Part shown: piece after piece, positions 56,591-64,000 of the stretch
Layout: every line of letters begins with the position of its first letter
Position numbering within the stretch: the stretch's first letter is position 1
From: Pseudoalteromonas sp. T1lg75
Lineage (GTDB): Bacteria; Pseudomonadota; Gammaproteobacteria; Enterobacterales; Alteromonadaceae
Length of the DNA: 64,000 bases
Assembly: GCF_002964705.1 (NCBI RefSeq)
Contig: NZ_PQCD01000015.1
Coordinates: forward strand, 124,001 to 188,000
Reading direction: 5' to 3'
The notes under the pieces: model-generated
Database searches by the model: none
What the model was told of the DNA's origin: nothing
The model's input: only the letters and a program-made list of their open reading frames with translations
Translations under genes and position numbers: made by a program

Positions 56591-57133
56591 GTGATATTTG
56601 ACTCAGAACAACGGCTAATAACAAAAGCGCAAAGCGGCAGCAATAAAGCCTGGCTGACCCTGGTGAAACGCTATGAGAAAAGGCTGTATAACCAGTGCCT
56701 CAGGCTGCTGCAGCATCCCGACGACGCCCTCGATGTGATGCAGGAAACCTTTATCAGTGCCTATCAAGGTCTGGGTCAGTTTAATGGGCGTAGCCAATTG
56801 CATACCTGGTTGTTTCGTATTGCCTATAACAAGTCCGCGGAACATTTTCGCCGTCATCGTCAGCATCAGAATATGGATGAGGTGGTTGAGCCCAGCAGTA
56901 ACGTACTGCATATGGAGCGCCCGCTAATACAGGCACAGCAAAATCAACACTTGTTAGCCGAGCTCGCTAAATTGCCATTTGAGCAAAGGGTGGTCGTTGA
57001 AATGAAGTTCTTCCAGCATTGCACCTTTGAAGAGATTGCTCAGCAGTTGGAGATATCGGCCAATACGGTCAAAACACGTTTGTATGCGGCTTTGGGTCGT
57101 TTAAAGCCGCAGCTGGAGGTGAATGATGGCTAA
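56591..57133 (+). CDS. ECF RNA polymerase sigma factor (second)
   Basis: A 180-residue sigma factor. Region 2 shows LVKRYEKRLYNQCLRLL and ALDVMQETFISAYQGL (about 25-65) with FNGRSQLHTWLFRIAYN. Region 4 shows LPFEQRVVVEMKFFQHCTFEEIAQQL (about 130-165). The likely start is GTG 56591 (VIFDSEQRLITKA as MIFDSEQ...); a TTG at 56579 would add four residues. No strong Shine-Dalgarno is seen. It overlaps the next gene by 11 bp. Confidence 0.85.
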   Translation: MIFDSEQRLITKAQSGSNKAWLTLVKRYEKRLYNQCLRLLQHPDDALDVMQETFISAYQGLGQFNGRSQLHTWLFRIAYNKSAEHFRRHRQHQNMDEVVEPSSNVLHMERPLIQAQQNQHLLAELAKLPFEQRVVVEMKFFQHCTFEEIAQQLEISANTVKTRLYAALGRLKPQLEVNDG

Positions 57134-57731
57134 GCAAAATTATCTAGAAGCACTTTTTGTCCGAGCCTTAGAGGGCGAGCAGTTGAGTGCGGATGAAATG
57201 GCGGCGTTGGCTGAAGACCCTGTTTTTGGCCCCATGCTCACACAGGCCGAATATTGGCAAGGAGCCGCCAAGCAGTTTGCTGCCCAAGAGGTCCCTCAAC
57301 ACTGGCAGCCAGAGCGACTCTTTCCTGCAGTAACGGCTTCAAGCCAATATTTTCATTGGGTGGCCGCTGGGGTGATGAGCATTGCCATGCTTTTTGGCGG
57401 CTACCAGGTTTACGGCACTAATCAGCAGTTGGTGGCGCAAATTCAGCAGCAACAGCAAACGCTGGCAGTCCAAAAACAGCAGATGCAGCAGTTGAGTGAT
57501 GCCTTGCTGGCGCAGTCGCAGTGGCAAAAGGAAGCCTTGGCAGATATCGCCACTCAAACCGTGGATATTGCCCGCAGCGAGCGACAGAACGCGATGGCTA
57601 CCCTGGTTGATTACATCAATGCCCAGCGCGCCGAAGATAGCGCCTATTTACGTATGCAGCTCAATGATATTGCAGAACAAATTGAACAACAGCCGCCTTA
57701 TAGCACGGCTTACAACACAGAGAGTAAATGA
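57123..57731 (+). CDS. Putative anti-sigma factor with periplasmic coiled coil
   Basis: A 202-residue protein. The N-terminal cytoplasmic region (about 1-75) contains the LEGEQLSADEMAALAEDP segment common in sigma-inhibiting helices. One membrane span lies at about 78-96 (WVAAGVMSIAMLFGGYQV), followed by a long Gln-rich coiled coil (about 100-150). No zinc motif. Overlap with the sigma gene supports the assignment, but the family is not recognised. Confidence 0.65.
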   Translation: MMAKQNYLEALFVRALEGEQLSADEMAALAEDPVFGPMLTQAEYWQGAAKQFAAQEVPQHWQPERLFPAVTASSQYFHWVAAGVMSIAMLFGGYQVYGTNQQLVAQIQQQQQTLAVQKQQMQQLSDALLAQSQWQKEALADIATQTVDIARSERQNAMATLVDYINAQRAEDSAYLRMQLNDIAEQIEQQPPYSTAYNTESK

Positions 57732-58612
57732 TGAAAAAATACCTTATAGCAAGCACCGTTGCGCTCGGTGTGTTTTCCTGCACAGGCGTTGCCCAAGCCG
57801 GTGAGTTTGATCAGGTACAACGCCAAATTGGCATAGTGGAAAATATCCTTGGCACGGCGTTGAAGCAGGATTTAGAGCAACAGTCGGTGCAGGTGTCGAG
57901 TACTTATTTGGCCGAGCAAGGAGTCTTATACCGCATTCGTTTGGATAATCACTTTGTGTTTGTGAGTGAATTTGAGGATATCCCCATACCACCGCTACCA
58001 TCCGAGGTGGTGATCACCGCAGATTCTGTGACCATGAATGATGGTCATATGGAATTCGTCAATGGCGAAGTCGTCGGCACCGAAACGAAAGAGGTCATTA
58101 TTTCATTAGACGATATCCGCGAGCAGTCGGAGCAAATGCGTGCTGCCGCAGAGGCGCAAAGAGAGCTGAGCTTTCGCATTCGTGAATTAAACCGTGAGCA
58201 GCGTGAGCTGAAAATGCAATCCAAGCTGCAGGACAATGACCAGGAATTTACCGAGCAGTTGCAAGAAATAGAGCGTGAAGTCGTGAAGTTGCGTGAACAG
58301 AAAGATGCACTCGATGCTAAAAATAAGGTGCTGGTAAAAGAGGTGAAAGAGAAGCGTTTAAAGCATAAGGAAAAACAAGCGCAACAGCAGCAGGAACAAT
58401 TACGGAAAGCACTGACCAGTGTCGCGCGAAGCCTCTGTGATTATGGGGTAGGGATGCGTGATATCAGCGACGAGCAATTTGTGAATGTGCAGTTTAGCCA
58501 GTCGCGTAATCAGCATATGGCGGTGTTTAAAAAGGCCGATATCAACCGTTGCGTTAGCGGTAAGCTGGACCATAAAGACTTGCTGAGCAGAGCTAAGCAA
58601 TACGCTTTATAG
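57731..58612 (+). CDS. Periplasmic coiled-coil protein of unknown function
   Basis: A 293-residue exported protein with a signal peptide (MKKYLIASTVALGVFSCTGVAQA, cleaved before GEFDQV). A short beta-rich region at about 35-110 is followed by a strongly charged coiled coil (about 125-225) of Glu/Arg/Lys/Gln. A C-terminal domain with two Cys (SLCDYGVGM and NRCVSGK) may form a disulfide. I do not recognise it. Its ATG overlaps the preceding stop, so sigma, anti-sigma and this protein form one operon and may form one envelope-sensing unit. Confidence 0.75.
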   Translation: MKKYLIASTVALGVFSCTGVAQAGEFDQVQRQIGIVENILGTALKQDLEQQSVQVSSTYLAEQGVLYRIRLDNHFVFVSEFEDIPIPPLPSEVVITADSVTMNDGHMEFVNGEVVGTETKEVIISLDDIREQSEQMRAAAEAQRELSFRIRELNREQRELKMQSKLQDNDQEFTEQLQEIEREVVKLREQKDALDAKNKVLVKEVKEKRLKHKEKQAQQQQEQLRKALTSVARSLCDYGVGMRDISDEQFVNVQFSQSRNQHMAVFKKADINRCVSGKLDHKDLLSRAKQYAL

Positions 58613-58672
58613 CAGGCAGGTATGAGTTGCACGCATCAATGATGTACACCCAGACTCAGTACCAAGCTTAAC

Positions 58673-58701
58673 ACCCTGTAGTGCGCTACAGGGTTGTTTT
58701 T
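58673..58701 (+). terminator. Rho-independent terminator between convergent genes
   Basis: ACCCTGTAG and CTACAGGGT form a perfect 9-bp stem with a TGCG loop, then TGTTTTT. It overlaps the stop codon of the minus-strand gene at 58686. Confidence 0.8.
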
Positions 58702-58889
58702 GAGCCAAACTGGTGTTTTTCCAACGCTGGTAAAAACAGCAAGTACACCCATACCACTAAATTAAAGTAGGGCACCAGACCCAGGGCGAGAAAGAGCTTA
58801 ACTGGATAGCCCTTGCGCTTGGCATGCATATAGCACTGCCCGGCGATAAAGAGGTTGACGCATAAAAGTAGAGTAACTAAAAAAAACAT
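58686..58889 (-). CDS. Small two-helix membrane protein (67 aa)
   Basis: I choose ATG 58887-58889, which has AAGGAAA about 6 bp upstream; the longer frame to 59015 adds residues unlike a membrane protein. Two hydrophobic helices (about 2-17 and 31-54: LFLALGLVPYFNLVVWVYLLFL) are joined by a basic loop (HAKRKGYP). No family recognised. The 287 bp between it and the next gene end hold nothing I can identify. Confidence 0.6.
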   Translation of the reverse strand: MFFLVTLLLCVNLFIAGQCYMHAKRKGYPVKLFLALGLVPYFNLVVWVYLLFLPALEKHQFGSKTTL

Positions 58890-59176
58890 GCCGATTTCCT
58901 TTATTAGTAGTCTTCCACACCCCTGAGTACAGGCGGCGACGCGGAGTTCCTGAACCAGTAAACTGGTTTTGCCACATTCCATTGTTGGGCCATTATTAGT
59001 TTTATGCCGTGTCACCTTGGCAGCTTGGCCTTTGACACGATTAGCGCATTGATGGTCGCCTTGGTGTCTACCTCGGCAAGTGCCGAGCGTGAGCTCAGGC
59101 GGACCATGAACTACTCAGTATAGACAAGCGGCTGCAGAGCAACAGGAATGCTAGCTAAAAAATAGCCAATTGGCAC

Positions 59177-61678
59177 TTAGCCTGATGTTTTTGCAGCGAT
59201 TATTTTTTGGTTGTTTTCGAGGGCATGAAGGGGGGCTGGCTTGGCAATAAAGTACCCTTGAGCATAATCTACGCCTATTTCTTTAAGCATGCCGTAGATT
59301 TCTTTATTTTCCACATACTCGGCAACCGAGCCTTTATCGAGGGAGGCGGCGATGTCATTAATGGCTTTTACCAAGGCGTAGTCTATGGGATCGCGTTGCA
59401 TGTCGCGGACAAAGGAGCCATCGATTTTAACATGCTGGGCCGGCAGGCGTTTAAGGTAGTCGAAGGTACTAAAGCCGGTACCAAAATCGTCGATTGAAAA
59501 ATCACAGCCCAGGGCGTTGAGGGCGAGGATCATCTCCCGTGTGGCTTCTAGATTACCCACACTGGCGCTTTCTGTGATTTCAAAAATCACCCGCTTGGGG
59601 TCAACGCCGTGGTCATAAAGCATGGTTTTAATATGTGGTAAGAGACGGTCATCGAGTAGAGATTGGGCCGACAGGTTGATAGCAACGCGCTGAATTTCTG
59701 GATGTTCGCTTAAATCGCGAATGGCCGAGCGCACCACACATTGATCCATCAGATAGCTGTCATTGAGCATTTCCAGGGCAGGAATAAAGTGGTTGGGGTA
59801 GATCAGCTCACCGTCAATACGCAGGCGCAGCAAGACCTCGTAGTAGGCGATGCGCGAGCGCTTGATATCCCAAACCGGTTGATAGTGCAGTTCGATATTG
59901 TCCTGCTGCAAGGCTGAGCGTACATTGTGACCCCATTCCAGCCCCGATTGCATGGCATTGCTATGAGAATCGCTGGCATCGTAGCAGTGCACCAGGTTAC
60001 GGCCTTGGCTTTTGGCTATGTACAAGGCGATATCGGCCTGTTTTAAACACTCGTTGGCATCGTTGTTCTGCACCGATATCTGGGTCACGCCAATGGAGCA
60101 GCTGATGGAGTAAATTTGCTCCTGGCATTGAAACTGATGACCGTCAATGGCGACACAGATACTTTCGGCGACCATATGGGCATCAAGCAAGTGAGTGTTG
60201 GGCAGTAGGATGGCAAACTCATCGCCGCCGATGCGAAAAATCAGATACTGCTCTTCGATATGCTGTAAAAACAGCTCAGCCACTTCTTTGAGCACGGTAT
60301 CGCCTTCCTGGTGACCCTTACTGTCGTTGATAATCTTAAAGTGATCCAAGTCGATATAGATCAGCGCATGAAGGTCATCGCCGGCGGTGGCTTGGCACAG
60401 GGCGCTGAGCTGCAAATCGAAGTAATAGCGGTTATGCAGCCCGGTCAGGGTATCGTGGAGCGCCAAGTGTTGTAGCTTAAGCTCTGCCTGTTTGCGCTCT
60501 TCGATATTATCGATAGAGGCGGTGATCACGGCGCTGTGATTATGATCGCTGACATGCTGAAAACGGCACTCAAACCAAATCAGTTGGCCATTACTGGCCT
60601 GCAGCTGTAGCTCTATTTTACGCCGTTTTGCTTGCGCCTTAAACACGGCGTTTAGGGCGGTCTTGAGTCTGGGTTTATGGCCCTCAGAGCAGTAATCTTC
60701 TAAGCGCGTGCCAATGCTGTGTTTCAGGCCAAAGCCGGTGTTTGCTTCCCAGGCCGGGTTGAGGAAACTGATGCGCCCGTGCTCGTCGAGTTCCATCACC
60801 ACGGTATTGAGGTGCATGAGGATGCGCTGGTGCGCTGAGTAGAGTTCTTTGTACTTTTGCTGGCTTTGGCTGAGTTGCGCCACCTTCTTTTCAAATTCGC
60901 CGTAGCTGGCGATAAAGTCTTCACGACGAGCGGCATGATCGCATACCTTCATCAATAAAGCGTTATCGTAGGGGCGACGAACGAAGTCGGTCACGCCACT
61001 TAAAAGCAGCTGTTCGGCATAATCCGCGTCCTGGCTGTCGATTATGGTCACTATGGCCTGGCTGGGGTTGTGGGCAAGAATGTTCTGCACCAGGGTGTTG
61101 GCGCTGGCAGTGTTGGCTACACTGGCGTCAAGTAGAACGATGGCATAATGCCCCTGAAGGTATATATCGAGGGTGTGGGTGGCGCTATCGCACACCTGCA
61201 CCGCAAAATTAAGTGCGAGGGCATCGCTCATTTGCTGGGCCTTGGCGGCATCGGGCTCTAACAGTAACAGTTTTAATCTGCTCGACTTTTCCAATTGGGT
61301 CGAAAGTACCTTGGCCAGGGCCTGTGGTAGTAAATCCTGACGCTCTATGGGCACCACGGCATCGATGCCATAACTGCGCGCCGTGGTTTCGGCAATACGT
61401 TCGCAGTAAAACGGAGGTGTCAACACTATGGGGGTATGCTTGGGGGTTTTTAACAGCCCGGAGCGCACCATGCGGGAAAAGCGCCAGCCATCAATTTTGC
61501 CCACATCAAGGCCGGTGATCACTAAGCTGACGGGGCGCTCTTTCAGTAGTTGCAGGGCTTGTTGCGAGTTACTTTGTTCAATCACCTCAAAGACATCTAA
61601 GCTCCCTAAAGTGCGCTTGACCACCTCGCGCTCGGCGGCGTTGGCATTGATGATCATTAAACTAAGTGGCGTCGCCAT
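59177..61678 (-). CDS. REC-REC-PAS-GGDEF-EAL cyclic-di-GMP signalling protein
   Basis: An 833-residue cytoplasmic protein without membrane segments. Two receiver-like domains (about 5-125 and 132-255): the first has a Gly where the phosphorylated Asp should be (TGLDVGKIDG), the second keeps a candidate Asp (VLLDAS) but has Arg-Pro instead of Lys-Pro. A PAS domain (about 280-405) and a GGDEF domain with intact RIGGDEF (about 483) follow. The EAL domain (about 590-820) has YEVLLRL, an accepted EAL variant, and the DDFGTGFS loop. It could make and break cyclic-di-GMP; which dominates is unknown. Confidence 0.92.
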   Translation of the reverse strand: MATPLSLMIINANAAEREVVKRTLGSLDVFEVIEQSNSQQALQLLKERPVSLVITGLDVGKIDGWRFSRMVRSGLLKTPKHTPIVLTPPFYCERIAETTARSYGIDAVVPIERQDLLPQALAKVLSTQLEKSSRLKLLLLEPDAAKAQQMSDALALNFAVQVCDSATHTLDIYLQGHYAIVLLDASVANTASANTLVQNILAHNPSQAIVTIIDSQDADYAEQLLLSGVTDFVRRPYDNALLMKVCDHAARREDFIASYGEFEKKVAQLSQSQQKYKELYSAHQRILMHLNTVVMELDEHGRISFLNPAWEANTGFGLKHSIGTRLEDYCSEGHKPRLKTALNAVFKAQAKRRKIELQLQASNGQLIWFECRFQHVSDHNHSAVITASIDNIEERKQAELKLQHLALHDTLTGLHNRYYFDLQLSALCQATAGDDLHALIYIDLDHFKIINDSKGHQEGDTVLKEVAELFLQHIEEQYLIFRIGGDEFAILLPNTHLLDAHMVAESICVAIDGHQFQCQEQIYSISCSIGVTQISVQNNDANECLKQADIALYIAKSQGRNLVHCYDASDSHSNAMQSGLEWGHNVRSALQQDNIELHYQPVWDIKRSRIAYYEVLLRLRIDGELIYPNHFIPALEMLNDSYLMDQCVVRSAIRDLSEHPEIQRVAINLSAQSLLDDRLLPHIKTMLYDHGVDPKRVIFEITESASVGNLEATREMILALNALGCDFSIDDFGTGFSTFDYLKRLPAQHVKIDGSFVRDMQRDPIDYALVKAINDIAASLDKGSVAEYVENKEIYGMLKEIGVDYAQGYFIAKPAPLHALENNQKIIAAKTSG

Positions 61679-61818
61679 GGATACTACCTAAGAGACTTAA
61701 ATATATGTAAGAACTGTAGGTTATAGTGAATCAAAAGCCTAGACAAGTTAGTGCGCTTGATTTCGGATTGGGGAATCACTAGACTTGGCGCGATTTTCAG
61801 CACCCTGGAGAGCCCGAC

Positions 61819-62859
61819 ATGCGTGTGGCCGATTTTAGTTTTGATTTACCCGAAGAGTTAATTGCCCGTTTTCCACAAAAGGAGCGCAGCCAAAGCCGCT
61901 TGCTTAAGGTGGATGGTAACAGCGGTGCGACCTCTCATCATATTTTCAAAGACATTATCGACTTTATCGAGCCTGGCGATCTTTTGGTGTTTAACAATAC
62001 CAAGGTGATCCCGGCGCGCATGCACGGCAATAAGGCTTCCGGCGGTAAGGTGGAAGTGCTGGTTGAGCGAGTTTTGGATGATAAGCGGGTTTTGGCTCAT
62101 GTGCGCTCAAGCAAGTCACCTAAGCCTGGCACCATGCTGCTGCTTGAAGGCAAAGCCGAAATGGAAATGCTCGGCCGCCAGGGAGAGCTTTTCGAACTGG
62201 AATTAAAGGGCGAGGGTTCGGTGCTGGAGACCTTGGAACAAATTGGTCATATGCCTTTGCCGCCTTATATCGACCGTCCGGACAATGACGAAGATAAGCA
62301 GCGCTATCAGACCGTTTACGGTGAAAAACCCGGTGCCGTGGCGGCGCCGACCGCTGGCTTGCACTTTGATGAAGCGCTGATGCAGCAGCTAAAAGACAAG
62401 AATGTTGAGATGGCCTTTGTCACCCTGCATGTGGGAGCTGGCACCTTTCAGCCGGTGCGCGTAGAGAGCGTTACCGATCACCATATGCACTCGGAATACA
62501 TTGAAGTGCCAGAAGAGGTGGTGGCCGCAGTGCAGGCCGCTAAAGCGCGCGGCGGTCGAGTTATCGCCGTGGGTACAACCTCGGTGCGTTCTTTGGAGTC
62601 GGCGGCGAAAATCGGTGGCGGCGAGCTTAAAAGCTACTTTGGCGACACAGATATCTTTATTTTCCCTGGCTACCAATTCAATGTGATCGATGCCATGATC
62701 ACCAACTTCCACTTGCCCGAGTCCACCCTGATCATGCTGGTCAGCGCCTTCTCGGGGCAAACGCATATTATGGATGCCTACCACGAGGCCATCAAAGAGC
62801 GTTATCGCTTTTTCAGTTATGGCGATGCCATGTTCTTAACTAAAAAAACCGCTTCTTAA
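61819..62859 (+). CDS. queA: S-adenosylmethionine:tRNA ribosyltransferase-isomerase
   Basis: A 346-residue enzyme that transfers and isomerises the ribose of SAM onto preQ1 in tRNA, giving epoxyqueuosine. Signature segments are [47 protein letters not shown] and the C-terminal [11 protein letters not shown]. It precedes tgt as in most gammaproteobacteria. Own terminator at its stop codon, so tgt has a separate promoter. Confidence 0.97.
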   Translation: MRVADFSFDLPEELIARFPQKERSQSRLLKVDGNSGATSHHIFKDIIDFIEPGDLLVFNNTKVIPARMHGNKASGGKVEVLVERVLDDKRVLAHVRSSKSPKPGTMLLLEGKAEMEMLGRQGELFELELKGEGSVLETLEQIGHMPLPPYIDRPDNDEDKQRYQTVYGEKPGAVAAPTAGLHFDEALMQQLKDKNVEMAFVTLHVGAGTFQPVRVESVTDHHMHSEYIEVPEEVVAAVQAAKARGGRVIAVGTTSVRSLESAAKIGGGELKSYFGDTDIFIFPGYQFNVIDAMITNFHLPESTLIMLVSAFSGQTHIMDAYHEAIKERYRFFSYGDAMFLTKKTAS

Positions 62860-62872
62860 GAGCGGTTTTTTA
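62845..62872 (+). terminator. Rho-independent terminator after queA
   Basis: AAAACCGCT and AGCGGTTTT form a 9-bp stem, with a T-run. The left arm overlaps the last queA codons. Confidence 0.85.
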
Positions 62873-63005
62873 TTACCCAAAAGTAAGGCCAGGCGTACAC
62901 CAGGAATTACCCACTATGCAAAGGCCGGTGACTCGCTGGTATTTCTCCCCCTTTTATTTTTTCGATTTGCCCCAATTCATAGTATTGCCGTGCCAAAAAA
63001 GGTAG

Positions 63006-64000
<995 letters not shown>

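Noticed and set aside
58890..59015. N-terminal extension of the small membrane protein
   Set aside because: The extension is Thr/Cys/Gly-rich and unlike a membrane protein leader; AAGGAAA precedes the internal ATG.

Overview
The window is a dense chromosomal stretch (about 50% G+C by eye) from a gammaproteobacterium. It is most likely a marine or aquatic member of the Alteromonadales (Alteromonadaceae / Shewanella-like). The reasons are the complete Enterobacteria/Vibrio-type superoperon nnr-tsaE-amiB-mutL-miaA-hfq-hflX-hflK-hflC-yjeT-purA, a motX gene between purA and rnr, large PstC/PstA permeases, and TIGR04219-, DUF2333- and PCu(A)C-type genes. The exact genus cannot be read from the sequence. 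I see no phage, IS element or CRISPR array.

Layout. (1) 1-4.5 kb: tail of a secreted protein gene, a GNAT acetyltransferase, psd, rsgA, orn, and two identical tRNA-Gly(GCC) genes inside a 161-bp direct duplication that also carries truncated tRNA 5' halves. (2) 4.5-23 kb: divergent queG / nnr, the mutL-miaA-hfq-hfl-purA block, motX, rnr, rlmB and the ribosomal operon rpsF-priB-rpsR-rplI with an S6:S18-type leader. (3) 23-25 kb: an insertion hot spot between rplI and an ECF sigma gene. It holds several large inverted-repeat structures and, on the minus strand, a solitary integron gene cassette (about 1.1 kb) with a VCR-like attC site and no integrase. (4) 25-27 kb: ECF sigma, putative anti-sigma and DUF4097 secreted protein operon. 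(5) 27-33.6 kb: dnaB, alr, an FHA protein and a membrane Ser/Thr kinase with a TPR tail. (6) 33.6-43 kb: small operons including yjbQ-cheX, zur, marC-like, dusA, PspC, PCu(A)C, DUF2333, a TIGR04219 outer-membrane protein, lipoprotein, PhnA and PqiA-like genes. (7) 43-55.5 kb: a phosphate island: ppx and ppk, gcvR, pstC-pstA-pstB-phoU, DUF47-pit. (8) 55.5-64 kb: oxyR, a second ECF sigma operon with a periplasmic coiled-coil protein, a REC-REC-PAS-GGDEF-EAL protein, queA and the 5' part of tgt.

How the parts fit. The phosphate genes form a coherent PhoB regulon. I see Pho-box-like 11-bp direct repeats in front of pstC and ppk, correctly placed against a -10. In front of DUF47-pit there is a third box in reverse orientation, suggesting opposite control. 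queG, queA and tgt cover three steps of queuosine tRNA modification; miaA, rlmB, dusA, tsaE and rsgA add to an RNA-modification and ribosome-assembly theme.

Three genes (nnr, the Ser/Thr kinase, the TIGR04219 porin-like gene) are each broken by one single-base indel beside a short homopolymer. This shared pattern looks more like base-calling error than biology, but both remain possible. The most unusual item is the lone integron cassette carrying an unrecognised 321-residue protein.
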